Shown: in pieces, positions 9,336-18,434 of the stretch
How positions within the stretch are numbered: position 1 is the first letter of the stretch
Layout: the number at the start of each line of letters is the position of its first letter
Assembly: GCA_027021365.1 (NCBI GenBank)
Contig: JALUUM010000020.1
Location: 392,726-456,725 of the forward strand
DNA length: 64,000 nt
Source of the DNA: Spirochaetales bacterium
Lineage (GTDB): Bacteria; Spirochaetota; Spirochaetia; SZUA-6
Direction of reading: 5' to 3'
The notes under the pieces: model-generated
What the model was told of the DNA's origin: nothing
Databases searched by the model: none
What the model saw: only the letters and a program-made list of their open reading frames with translations
Position numbers and translations under genes: made by a program

Positions 9336-10474
9336 AATTCATGGTTGACAAAAAGGATCGAGACTCCTCTGCGAGGACGGGTAAGCTTGCATTGAAGCAT
9401 GGAACCGTTAAGACACCGGTTTTCATGCCTGTTGGAACAAATGCAACTGTAAAGGCAATGCGAAACGACGACCTCGAAGCTCTTGGAATAAACATGATAT
9501 TGAGTAACACTTACCATCTCTATCTGCGGCCTGGCATTGATGTCATTAAAAAGGCGGGTGGTTTACACAGCTTCATGTCATGGAAACACAACATCCTCAC
9601 CGACTCGGGAGGTTTTCAAGTTTTTTCATTGACGAAATTCAGAAAAATAGAATCGGATGGTGTATTGTTCAGGTCGCATATCGACGGCAGTATGCATAAA
9701 TTAACACCGGAAAAGGTTGTCGATATTCAGAATATCCTGGGAAGTGATGTAATGATGGTCCTCGATGTATGCACTGGTTATGATACGGAAAAAAGAGAGG
9801 CTGAAGAGGCATTAGAGATAACCTCGACCTGGGCGAGAAGGAGTAAGCTTCACTGGGATAGTATCAATAAGGAAAAGGGTAGTCTCTGGGGAATAGTGCA
9901 GGGCAACTTCTATGAAGAATTGAGAAAGAGAAGTGCTGAAGAACTTATTTCCATGGATTTCCCGGGTTATGCAATAGGTGGTTTATCCGTCGGAGAACCC
10001 TTTCAGGTTTTTACGCATTTCCTGCGATATACGGCTGAACTTCTTCCTGTTGAAAAACCGAGGTATGTAATGGGCATAGGAACGCCTGAATACATACTCG
10101 AGGCAGTGGAGAGTGGAATTGACCTTTTCGATTGTGTCTTTCCTACCAGAACAGCAAGGAATGCAATGGCATTTACTTATTCCGGCACTGTTTCCTTGAA
10201 ACGGGAATCGAACAAGTATAGTACAAAACCGATAGACTCGACCTGCAACTGCACTACATGCAGGAACTATTCGAGGTCTTATTTGAGACATCTCTTCAAT
10301 ACAAGGGAAATCTTGGCTTCGATTTTGACAACTCATCATAATTTGTATTTCATAATGAAACTAGTAGAGGATATAAGAAACTCGATAGAAGAGGGAAGAT
10401 TCATTAACTTCAAAAGAGAGTTTTTAAGTAACTACAGAAAGGAGAATGCTAAAGATGATCGGAATATACCGTAA
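9332..10474 (+). CDS. tgt: queuine tRNA-ribosyltransferase
   Basis: Tgt exchanges the guanine at wobble position 34 of GUN-anticodon tRNAs for a queuosine precursor. The visible hallmarks are the GTNATVKAM start region, the LTDSGGFQVFSL substrate loop carrying the catalytic-site Asp, YAIGGLSVGEP for base binding, the FDCVFPTRTARNAMAFT segment with the nucleophilic Asp, and a zinc site CNCTTCRNY with a following His (RSYLRHL). The 380-residue length is normal. It overlaps the ROK kinase by an ATGA. queA, the next enzyme of the same pathway, is at 52947-54011, so the late bacterial queuosine route is represented in the window. Confidence 0.97.
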   Translation: MKFMVDKKDRDSSARTGKLALKHGTVKTPVFMPVGTNATVKAMRNDDLEALGINMILSNTYHLYLRPGIDVIKKAGGLHSFMSWKHNILTDSGGFQVFSLTKFRKIESDGVLFRSHIDGSMHKLTPEKVVDIQNILGSDVMMVLDVCTGYDTEKREAEEALEITSTWARRSKLHWDSINKEKGSLWGIVQGNFYEELRKRSAEELISMDFPGYAIGGLSVGEPFQVFTHFLRYTAELLPVEKPRYVMGIGTPEYILEAVESGIDLFDCVFPTRTARNAMAFTYSGTVSLKRESNKYSTKPIDSTCNCTTCRNYSRSYLRHLFNTREILASILTTHHNLYFIMKLVEDIRNSIEEGRFINFKREFLSNYRKENAKDDRNIP

Positions 10475-10964
10475 CAAGAGACCGGAAATAAAAAAAAGAA
10501 CCTTCATTGCAGAGAATGCGAGCATTGTAGGCGAGGTTTACATAGAAGAGGATGCATCGGTCTGGTTTAATGCGGTGATGCGAGGTGACATTGCATCGAT
10601 AAGACTGGGAAAGAGGAGCAATGTCCAGGATTGTGTTGCAGTTCATGTGGACTATGATGTTCCTACAATTATCGGTGAAGATGTCACTATAGGACACGGC
10701 GCAGTTGTACACGGATGTACAATCGGAGACAGATGCATAATTGGTATGGGAGCAATTATTCTGAGCAATAGTGTAATAGGCGCTGACAGTATAGTGGGTG
10801 CTGGTTCAGTTGTAACGGAGAGGAAGGAATTTCCCCCCGGTTCATTGATTCTTGGAACCCCGGCCAGGGTTGTAAGGAAGCTTACAGACGATGAAAGGAA
10901 TGCAATAATCGAAAATGCAAGGCACTATGTGGAATTATCCAGAGAATACCTTTTGGGAAAGTGA
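10455..10964 (+). CDS. gamma-class carbonic anhydrase-like hexapeptide protein
   Basis: The protein is a left-handed beta-helix of tandem hexapeptides (I/V-G-x-x-x-x repeats across about residues 15-135), ending in a C-terminal helix. Three His residues in the expected metal positions are seen: one in VAVHVDYD and two in GHGAVVHGC. This is the YrdA/PaaY/CamH-like subgroup; many members lack measurable carbonic anhydrase activity. The ATG at 10455 is preferred to that at 10446 because AAGGAG (10439-10444) is then about 10 bases away. Both starts overlap the end of tgt. The substrate is uncertain. Confidence 0.87.
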   Translation: MIGIYRNKRPEIKKRTFIAENASIVGEVYIEEDASVWFNAVMRGDIASIRLGKRSNVQDCVAVHVDYDVPTIIGEDVTIGHGAVVHGCTIGDRCIIGMGAIILSNSVIGADSIVGAGSVVTERKEFPPGSLILGTPARVVRKLTDDERNAIIENARHYVELSREYLLGK

Positions 10965-10973
10965 ACAGGAGTT

Positions 10974-12569
10974 GTGAACAAGACCAGAGAAAGTGAGATA
11001 GGAAAGAGTACCAATACCACTCTCATACTGATGTTATGCACAGCTCTGTCACGATTACTCGGTTTTTTAAGAGTAGCCGTAATCGGCGCTCTTTTCGGAG
11101 CATCAGGAGTGGCAGATGTACTTAATACGGTTTTTGCCATTCCAAACAATCTTCGAAAACTTTTGGCAGAAGGTGCTCTTTCATCCGCTTTCATACCTGT
11201 TCTATCGGGAAGCATTGTAAGAGACAAAACTCTGAAAAAAGCCCGCAGACTTGCAGGAAACCTTATTGGGTTTCTTCTTATTATCTTTGTTCCTTTTCTC
11301 TCCCTCTCAATTATTTTTGCCAGACCTATAATCGATGTCCTGTTGCCATTTCCGGAGAGGTGGAAGATAGAGCTTTCAATTAGCCTATTCAGGTACCTTA
11401 TAGGGTATATTGCACTGGTAAGCATAAGTTCAGTAATCATGGCGGTATTGAATTCCCACGGAAAATTTGTAATTCCTGCATTAAGCCCGCCTCTCTTTTC
11501 CCTGTGTGTAATAGGATCAATATTGATATTTGCCACGCGTATGGGAATATTTTCTGTTGCAATCGGTGTACTGAGCGGCGGTGTGGCACAAATCATTTTT
11601 CAATTACCCCTTTATTTAAAACATGGATACTCATTGAAACCCAGATTTTCTTTCGGAGACAGGGAATTCAGAGAAACCTTGCGTCTTTGGGCTCCGGTTG
11701 TGGCCTCTGCCTCTATATTTGCCGTCAATCAACAATTTGCCCTTTTTTTTGCAAGTGGACTGGAAGACGGAAGCACTTCTGCGCTTGCAAATGCAATTAT
11801 TTTCTGGCAACTCCCTTTTGGTATATTTTCTATTTCAGTTATAACGGTTCTGTTTCCACGGATGAGCAGGCAATCGGAAAAAAAAGACATGATGGGGTTG
11901 CGTGAGTCATGGATTTATGGCGTGAAATTCATTGTGATTCTTCTTATACCTACGACATTCATATATCTCGTGGTGGGTAGGGAGATGATTCAAGTTGCCC
12001 TGCAGAGATTCAAGTTTACAGATTACGGTACCAATATGGCTTCGGGGGTGCTTGGAATGTATTCTTTGGGTTTTGTTAGTGTAGGAATATTCAACTTCAA
12101 TCAGAGATTTTTCTACTCCAATAAGAATTACAGGGTACCTCTGTATTCAGCTTTAATGGTAAGTCTTTTAGATATTACACTTTCGTTATGGTTAAAAGAG
12201 ACATCACTGCGTGTTTCAGGGCTTGCACTTGCCAATTCAATTGCCTTTACCTTTGGGTTGTTATTTCAGATTTCTTTCATAAAAAAGAAACTCTCCTATC
12301 TATCAAGGGGCAGAATTGTCCTTCTTTCACTGAAGGTATCCATTATCATGATACCAATTGCTTTTTTTATGGAAAGTTACAAGAGGTTGACCTCTCAGTG
12401 GTGGACCGAGGGAAGCAGCTGGTCCAATCTTTTTCTTCTCCTGATAAATCTTTTTATATCAGTAGTATTTATAATGATATTATACATGCTGTTCAAAGTC
12501 GATATTTTAAGTGAATACATAGGAGCTTTCAAAGCAAGAATTACCGGTAAGGGCTATGAAAAGAATTGA
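10974..12569 (+). CDS. murJ: lipid II flippase MurJ
   Basis: MurJ is a MOP-superfamily transporter that flips lipid II across the inner membrane for peptidoglycan synthesis. The 531-residue sequence shows about 14 membrane segments. The MviN signatures are present near the N-terminus: LSRLLGFLRVAVIGALFG and NTVFAIPNNLRKLLAEGALSSAFIP (each split across helices), with the functionally important Arg-rich loops. The start is a GTG with AGGAG just upstream (10967-10971). The last 14 bases overlap the next gene. The identity is confident from the N-terminal motif alone. Confidence 0.95.
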   Translation: MNKTRESEIGKSTNTTLILMLCTALSRLLGFLRVAVIGALFGASGVADVLNTVFAIPNNLRKLLAEGALSSAFIPVLSGSIVRDKTLKKARRLAGNLIGFLLIIFVPFLSLSIIFARPIIDVLLPFPERWKIELSISLFRYLIGYIALVSISSVIMAVLNSHGKFVIPALSPPLFSLCVIGSILIFATRMGIFSVAIGVLSGGVAQIIFQLPLYLKHGYSLKPRFSFGDREFRETLRLWAPVVASASIFAVNQQFALFFASGLEDGSTSALANAIIFWQLPFGIFSISVITVLFPRMSRQSEKKDMMGLRESWIYGVKFIVILLIPTTFIYLVVGREMIQVALQRFKFTDYGTNMASGVLGMYSLGFVSVGIFNFNQRFFYSNKNYRVPLYSALMVSLLDITLSLWLKETSLRVSGLALANSIAFTFGLLFQISFIKKKLSYLSRGRIVLLSLKVSIIMIPIAFFMESYKRLTSQWWTEGSSWSNLFLLLINLFISVVFIMILYMLFKVDILSEYIGAFKARITGKGYEKN

Positions 12570-13980
12570 TATTTTTTGTAATCGTCTCCTCATCCTTGGA
12601 TTCATCCTGTTTTTATTCTCCGGGTATCCCCTAGTTACGGTTTATTCAGAACAGTCGGGGAACATGGAAAAGAAAAAGGATGAAAAGGAGAATCAACTGA
12701 AAGAGTGGCGCGATACCTTGAAGTACGGAATAGATACGGAAGTCCTTGATGTTATAAGAAAAATAAAAGAATCGAAAGAAACTGCGCTGGACAAGGATAT
12801 GCTCTCTGTTCTTGAAGAAACAGTAAACTCTGACGTGAGAAAGGCAATCATTGAAATATTCAGTGAGAGAAAAAATCTTGCTGCCTATGGTACTGTAGTG
12901 GGAATTTTACAGGATTTCGATGAAGAAACGGATGATCTGCTGATAGCCTCTCTCAATTATATAAAGAGTGTTAGCGGGAAGATAAAAAAAGAAAAACTCG
13001 GTGATCTCAGGGAAATACTGAGAGAAATAGTTGAAAACGGAAACAAGAATATTGCTCCTCTTGCGGTCAAGACTATTGCATCTGTTGGTGATAAAGAGGT
13101 CGAAGATTTTCTTCTGGAAAAATACGGAGCAGATGACACGCCGCAGTCTCTTAAGAATGCAATAGTGCTGGGACTTGGCCAAATGAAATCCACAAAGGCC
13201 CTTCCGACAATAATCAAGGCAGCGGAGGACACTGACAATCCTCGCATTTTGAGGATGTATGCATGTGAAGCCTTGGGAAATATTGGAGACAGGAGTGCGA
13301 TCAAAACCCTAAAAAAGATACTAACGGAGAAGGATGCACTGTTAAGAGTCTATGCCGCCTCGGCAATATCTAAATTCCAGCAAGATGAAGAAACGATAAA
13401 ATTATTGATGAATGGTCTTCGGGATTCGAACTGGAGGGTAAGAGTGCAATGTGCAAAGGCTCTGGGTGATGGTAAAGCAAAAGAGGCAGTAGATATTCTG
13501 GAATACAAGGTTCTTCATGACCCTGTGAAACAGGTAAGGAAAGAATCGGTAAGTGCATTGGGAAAGATTGGAACAAAAGGGAGCTTTGCATTTTTAAGAG
13601 AGGTCTTTGAAAATAGTAAGCGTGACGAGTACACAAGGTTGCAAGCGCTGGGGGTACTCGTAAGGAGTGATTTTAAGAACAGCATTGATGTAATAAAAAA
13701 GGTTATACGTAATAGTGACAGAAGGGCATACAAGAAATTTCTGGAGAATATTGCAAAGACGGTTTCTCAGCAGAAAAACGGTGCCAGTAAAGAACTGTTG
13801 AGGCTTCTATTGAATGATACGGATCCGGTTATAAGGATATATGCAATGCGGGGTATAAAGTTGAATTCTTTTACCGATATGAAAGCCCTCATAAAAAGGA
13901 TATCGGAAAATGATGAGAGCGATATCGTGAAAAGGGAGGCATCAAGAATACTTGAAACTTTCAAAGAGAGTAGTAAATAG
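12556..13980 (+). CDS. exported HEAT-repeat protein, function unknown
   Basis: No enzyme motif is seen. A basic N-terminus and a hydrophobic segment (about residues 10-30) form a signal peptide, so the protein is exported or anchored. A charged linker is followed by repeated helical pairs with the PBS-lyase-type HEAT pattern, for example RMYACEALGNIGDRSAIKTL, LRVYAASAISKF, WRVRVQCAKALGDGKAKEAV and VRKESVSALGKIG. At least eight units lie between about residues 85 and 470. Such solenoids bind protein partners. It begins inside the end of murJ, suggesting a link to envelope growth, but that is context only. Its 3' end faces a minus-strand operon 50 bases away. Confidence 0.85.
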   Translation: MKRIDIFCNRLLILGFILFLFSGYPLVTVYSEQSGNMEKKKDEKENQLKEWRDTLKYGIDTEVLDVIRKIKESKETALDKDMLSVLEETVNSDVRKAIIEIFSERKNLAAYGTVVGILQDFDEETDDLLIASLNYIKSVSGKIKKEKLGDLREILREIVENGNKNIAPLAVKTIASVGDKEVEDFLLEKYGADDTPQSLKNAIVLGLGQMKSTKALPTIIKAAEDTDNPRILRMYACEALGNIGDRSAIKTLKKILTEKDALLRVYAASAISKFQQDEETIKLLMNGLRDSNWRVRVQCAKALGDGKAKEAVDILEYKVLHDPVKQVRKESVSALGKIGTKGSFAFLREVFENSKRDEYTRLQALGVLVRSDFKNSIDVIKKVIRNSDRRAYKKFLENIAKTVSQQKNGASKELLRLLLNDTDPVIRIYAMRGIKLNSFTDMKALIKRISENDESDIVKREASRILETFKESSK

Positions 13981-14030
13981 AGGAGCTAATAGAGTAAAAT
14001 TCTATTTCAAGGTTATATCCAAATTTCTTT

Positions 14031-15719
14031 TTATACTTCTCTTTCCGATTCTGTTTTCTTTTCTGGATCAGTTGAAGTATTCACGGAACGCATTAACCTG
14101 TTTATTTCTTCCAAAGGTGATACATACTCTCTGAAGTAGAGAGATGATTTATGCCCCTTTTGAGAAACGAAATTAATTTTCCTGTTCAAACAATCCTCTA
14201 TCTGTCCCTTCGTATCGGGAAAAAACTTTTCCTTCAGTGGTTTGAAAATTAGTTTTCCCCCTCTGTTTTCCACGATTGCAATTCTGGGAGGCACCGGTAA
14301 TAGGAAGATAAGATAATCGGAGTTTCCTCCACCTACGGTCCTCGAGTGGTTTTGGGGAATTCTGTGAATATTTCTGAACCCTATGTATGGATTCTGAAAC
14401 TCTACACGCATTTCTATGGGCTTGGAACTTTCCGTAGGTTTCAAGTGCATGTATTTCTCAAAAGATATACCGATGACTCTGTTTTTTAAAAAGAAGAAGA
14501 GGAATATCAGGATAAATATCGAGAGAAGTGCAAGGAGTACATATAGTATTCGCAGGAGTACGAAAGAATCGAGACGAAAACCAGTTTTACCGGTGTAGTA
14601 AAATGATAACTGGCCCCTTTCGGGAGTAATTCTCTCTTTACCCTGATAGACGAAACTGACAACAATCTTCTGTCTGCCAATTCTGATGTTATCGGGAAGT
14701 CGTATCCTTGCCTTTACTGTTTTCGATTCACCTTTTTTCAATGGCAGGGAAACCGTTCGTTCCAGAATATTCTTTCCAGACAGTATAATTCCGGACAATT
14801 TGAAGAGAATTGGTTTATCGGAAGGATTAGTTATCATAATTGGCAGTAAAAACCTCTTTCCCACCTTCCCCAAATCCTTCTTCCATGTTATGTAGGGAAA
14901 GCCCGAGACTTCATTGGATATGGAGCTTTTATTTCCTGAGTTGTATTGGACTAGCGGTGCTTTGAGCATGGACGAAAGCTCTTTGAGGAGGCTTTGATTC
15001 TCTGTTTTCTCCACCTTCTCTGTTTCTGCTTTTTCAGCTTTGTTTCTAGCACCTTGAGTTGTCGATATTTCACCCTTCCTGGCAGCAGTACCGGTTTTCG
15101 CCTCTCTCCCGGATAATGTACCTGTGCCCGTTCCTGTCTGTGAAGAAATGTTCTCCTTTTCCGTGGCCGCTAGTTGGGGCATTTGAACCAAATGAATGCT
15201 CCAACCCTCCCTCTTTATAACCCTCGATATCCGGGATAACTCATCCAGAATCTGTTTTCTTGATACATTGAAATAAGGGCTCCATGGGGGTGGATCATGA
15301 ATTCCGTCTGTGAGGAGTATTATTGTTTTGGAAGTAGAAATCGGGAGCTCTTCCACATACTGGTAGAGAAATTTTATTGCTGAAACAAGATCGGTATACT
15401 TACCTAGGGGCTGAAGCAGAGAGATTCTTTTGAGTATATCCCTTATATTTACCTCTTTCGTTATTTTTTCTGCGATCTCAACCTCTGGTTTACTCGCAAA
15501 ACTCAAGAGATGAAAAGTATCACCGTAGCGAAGTTTTTCGTATAGAATGTCTCTGATAAGGTAATTTATCACATCTTCGAAGTAGGGAAACATACTCTGG
15601 GATGTATCTACCATTACAATGAGATCAATGTTGTCAGGTTGTTCGGGGTAAAGCCTCTCCATCGCCAGGAGGAGAAGTATGGTAAAAAAAACGGAGAATA
15701 TGAGGTTTTTTACTGTTAT
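14031..15719 (-). CDS. membrane-anchored von Willebrand factor A domain protein, probable ATA start
   Basis: A VWA domain (about residues 32-210 in the long form) begins IDLIVMVDTSQSM, giving the metal-site motif D-x-S-x-S, and continues to ILLTDGIHDPP. A Thr/Lys/Glu-rich linker, a beta-rich domain and a membrane helix (SFVLLRILYVLLALLSIFIL) follow, with a cytoplasmic tail. The first ATG (15662) has no Shine-Dalgarno. Directly upstream in frame is an unbroken hydrophobic run, ITVKNLIFSVFFTILLLLA, a typical signal or anchor segment. That frame has no ATG, GTG or TTG start, but an ATA at 15719-15717 overlaps the greA stop (ATAA), mimicking the usual ATGA junction. I therefore extend the gene to 15719. 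An RNA or sequence error turning ATG to ATA is the alternative. Confidence 0.8.
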   Translation of the reverse strand: MTVKNLIFSVFFTILLLLAMERLYPEQPDNIDLIVMVDTSQSMFPYFEDVINYLIRDILYEKLRYGDTFHLLSFASKPEVEIAEKITKEVNIRDILKRISLLQPLGKYTDLVSAIKFLYQYVEELPISTSKTIILLTDGIHDPPPWSPYFNVSRKQILDELSRISRVIKREGWSIHLVQMPQLAATEKENISSQTGTGTGTLSGREAKTGTAARKGEISTTQGARNKAEKAETEKVEKTENQSLLKELSSMLKAPLVQYNSGNKSSISNEVSGFPYITWKKDLGKVGKRFLLPIMITNPSDKPILFKLSGIILSGKNILERTVSLPLKKGESKTVKARIRLPDNIRIGRQKIVVSFVYQGKERITPERGQLSFYYTGKTGFRLDSFVLLRILYVLLALLSIFILIFLFFFLKNRVIGISFEKYMHLKPTESSKPIEMRVEFQNPYIGFRNIHRIPQNHSRTVGGGNSDYLIFLLPVPPRIAIVENRGGKLIFKPLKEKFFPDTKGQIEDCLNRKINFVSQKGHKSSLYFREYVSPLEEINRLMRSVNTSTDPEKKTESEREV

Positions 15720-18409
15720 TTCGAATCTAAGAGTTCGGATTTTTGAATCTCCTCTATTCTATAATTGAAATCATTGTCATTGATGGAAAATGAAAGTTCT
15801 TCTCCCTTTCTGTGGTTCCACAGTGCAGAACCAAGTGGTGATAAATAGGATATGATATTCCTTGAAGGATCGGATTCCCAAGGGCCGAGAATCGTGTACT
15901 CTTCCTGCTTTCCCGTTTTCAAATTCTTCAGTTTTACCTTGGTACCAAAAGAGACACGACTTGTGTCCAATTGATCCTCATGGAATATTTGTGCCCTCTG
16001 GAGGTCTTCCTGAAGCTTTGAAACAGTAGTCTTTAACATTTCCTGTTTTTCCAGTGCAGCCTTGTACTCTGCATTTTCTCTTAGGTCACCCTTAGACATA
16101 GCAACTCCAATTTCCTTGGAATTTGCAGGTATTTCCACCTCAATAAGATGCTTGAGCTCTCTCTGTTTCTCCTCGAAACTTTGCCGCGTCATAAGGAGTC
16201 CCATGCTGATTTTTTCCGCTTCCTGCTGACCATAGAAACGAAAATCCGGGAATCTTTCCATTATCTTGTGTTTGAGGTTTATCTTTATGGAAGGATCGAG
16301 TTCCTTTATATCTTCTACGAGAGTGTAAAGCCTTCCGATTGAATCTCTGTCAGCGGTGAGAATGAAATCGAGGAGTCGTCCCTCTTTGAAGAGGAAATCC
16401 TGTACCTGCTTGTTGAGCTTACGATTAAAGCTCACGTCCCGTTTGTTGTTTATTTCCCTGTAAGTAATATCTACAAGGTAGATGAGACCGATAAGAATTT
16501 TTTCAAGTGGTATTTCAAGTTGCAGGAACCAGGGTTCATCTACGATATACCTTGCAAACCATACAAAGGCTTCTCTCTGGTCCTTGTAATTATCAGTGAT
16601 GTTTTTGAACAGGGATTTCAGGGTTTCCAATTCACCGTTGTTGATGAGTTCATCTACAATGTATTTGCTGGGCTGGATTAGGAAGAGTTTGGAGAAAATC
16701 GAAGGCCAGTCATCTATGTTCTTTTTTATCTTTATAAGAAACTCTCTTCTTAGTTCTGAATCGTCGATTCTTGAAAAGATTTCCTCTACACTTTCAATTT
16801 TTGCAAACAGATCTTTGAAGGAAATATCAAGGGAAGGATTGAGGAACGGGTAAGATTCTACAATTTGCTCTAACAGGAGATAGCTCGAAATAACGAACTC
16901 GTTCACAGTTGTAAAGGTTTTTAAAAAGCCAAGAAAGTAAGAGAACATTTCTCCGAAATATTCGGAATCGGGATCACTATGCTTTAGAAAGTCCTGAATA
17001 GTTTGTAGCCTGTCAAAGAAATTCTTTTCAGCCTTGAATTTATTGTAGGTCTTTTCTTCAAAGGTTATGGGGGTTTCCCGCACTACATATTTGTCTAATT
17101 TATCAGGTAGATTTCCAAAAATGGGATCAGTTTTCAGTATCTTGCGTGCTTCAGTATTCCATTTATTCCACTCAGAGGGTGAGAGAATATCAGGTACCAG
17201 TTCATTTTTAATGGTTTTTATGTCAGCTACATTGTCGTAACTCTTTATTATGGTCTGAAGAGCCCAGGAAGGGTTTTCCTGTATCTTTTTCTTCAACTCA
17301 GATTTGTCCATGGTATGTTTTAGTACCCAGATATGTTCCTTGCCCAGTATTTTTAATGCATTTACAGCCATTTTGAGGGACATCTTGTGGTTTGGTTTTT
17401 TTTCAAAATTTATGATAATTTGGTCATTCTGGATGTCAATTATTTTGCCAATACCCCAGCTTCTATGAAAAACGTAGTTTCCTGCGTCGAATGAGATATG
17501 TTTTTCAAAATCCGCTATGGCATCGTGAATATTACGCCAGCTCTGGTTGAGGTTTGAAAGTTTTATGTATTCTTCGAGCTGGCTGTGGTTTGAATATTTT
17601 TCTCTGTAACACTCGATAAGTTCCTTCCTTGCCGTTAAATTCTTTGGTTCGTAGGTTAATATGCGCTTGTAAAGATTGATTGCAACGTCCCAGTTTTTCT
17701 TTTCTCTGTAGTAGGGGACAAGTTCTTTTAACAGTGAAGCAGCCCTGTCAGGATGCAGCACCTTTGAAATCTTTTTTTCCATATTAAGGAAAAAATCAAT
17801 GTCTTCCGGGGCAAGTTCAACAAGTTTTTCCCATACTTCTTTTACACTGGTAAAGGTCTTCTTATTGAGGTAACGATGAAGAGCTTTTTTATAGTACTCG
17901 ATAGCGCCTTCTATATCGCCTTCTTCCTCTTTCTTCTGGGCAAGGAGTTTTACAATTTCCGCTTCTTCATAGTCGATCTTTATCAGTCTGTCCCATATGG
18001 CATATTTTTTTTCGTCTTCGTTGTTGTTCTCATAGGATTCAGCCAGCGTACGAAGAGCGAATTTGTTCTCTCCGAATTCGAGTATCTTGTTGCAGAGGTA
18101 CTCTACAATATTCCATTTATGATTATCAGAAAAAATGTTTATAAGCATTATTAGATGAGAGTCATCTACAAGATGCTGGCTTAAAGAGACAAGTCCAGAG
18201 AGGTAAAGGGCAATTATGCTATTTTTTGTATGTTTCAGATGCTCATTACATATCTCCTGAAGCTCTTCCTCTTTTCCCTCTTTTCTGGCCCTTTCGAGCA
18301 TGCTGTCCAGGGATTTGAAATTGTTGATTGTGTAACTGTTCAGAGTTGCTCTTGTCCATTTTTCTTCATTGAGCAAAGTGTTTAGCTCTTTCAATAACTC
18401 TTCGGGCAT
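15716..18409 (-). CDS. greA: GreA-family transcript cleavage factor with very long N-terminal domain
   Basis: The last ~155 residues (about 740-895) are a complete GreA/GreB module. They comprise the coiled-coil finger (MTRQSFEEKQRELKHLIEVE, then GDLRENAEYKAALEKQ with the acidic-tip D/E residues) and the FKBP-like C-terminal domain (VSFGTKVKLKNLKTG, ILGPWESDPSRNIISYLSPL). Gre factors rescue backtracked RNA polymerase by stimulating transcript cleavage. Ordinary GreA is about 160 residues; here some 740 residues of helical, TPR-like sequence precede it, as in treponemal homologues. The ATG has AGGAG 11 bases upstream. It follows a TPR gene by 25 bases and overlaps the VWA gene. Confidence 0.92.
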   Translation of the reverse strand: MPEELLKELNTLLNEEKWTRATLNSYTINNFKSLDSMLERARKEGKEEELQEICNEHLKHTKNSIIALYLSGLVSLSQHLVDDSHLIMLINIFSDNHKWNIVEYLCNKILEFGENKFALRTLAESYENNNEDEKKYAIWDRLIKIDYEEAEIVKLLAQKKEEEGDIEGAIEYYKKALHRYLNKKTFTSVKEVWEKLVELAPEDIDFFLNMEKKISKVLHPDRAASLLKELVPYYREKKNWDVAINLYKRILTYEPKNLTARKELIECYREKYSNHSQLEEYIKLSNLNQSWRNIHDAIADFEKHISFDAGNYVFHRSWGIGKIIDIQNDQIIINFEKKPNHKMSLKMAVNALKILGKEHIWVLKHTMDKSELKKKIQENPSWALQTIIKSYDNVADIKTIKNELVPDILSPSEWNKWNTEARKILKTDPIFGNLPDKLDKYVVRETPITFEEKTYNKFKAEKNFFDRLQTIQDFLKHSDPDSEYFGEMFSYFLGFLKTFTTVNEFVISSYLLLEQIVESYPFLNPSLDISFKDLFAKIESVEEIFSRIDDSELRREFLIKIKKNIDDWPSIFSKLFLIQPSKYIVDELINNGELETLKSLFKNITDNYKDQREAFVWFARYIVDEPWFLQLEIPLEKILIGLIYLVDITYREINNKRDVSFNRKLNKQVQDFLFKEGRLLDFILTADRDSIGRLYTLVEDIKELDPSIKINLKHKIMERFPDFRFYGQQEAEKISMGLLMTRQSFEEKQRELKHLIEVEIPANSKEIGVAMSKGDLRENAEYKAALEKQEMLKTTVSKLQEDLQRAQIFHEDQLDTSRVSFGTKVKLKNLKTGKQEEYTILGPWESDPSRNIISYLSPLGSALWNHRKGEELSFSINDNDFNYRIEEIQKSELLDSK

Positions 18410-18434
18410 TATAATACGTTCTCCTCTCTTAAGA

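Noticed and set aside
13988..14006. AATAGA...TCTATT hairpin between the HEAT-repeat and VWA genes
   Set aside because: Six AT-rich base pairs without a following T-run; too weak to call a bidirectional terminator.
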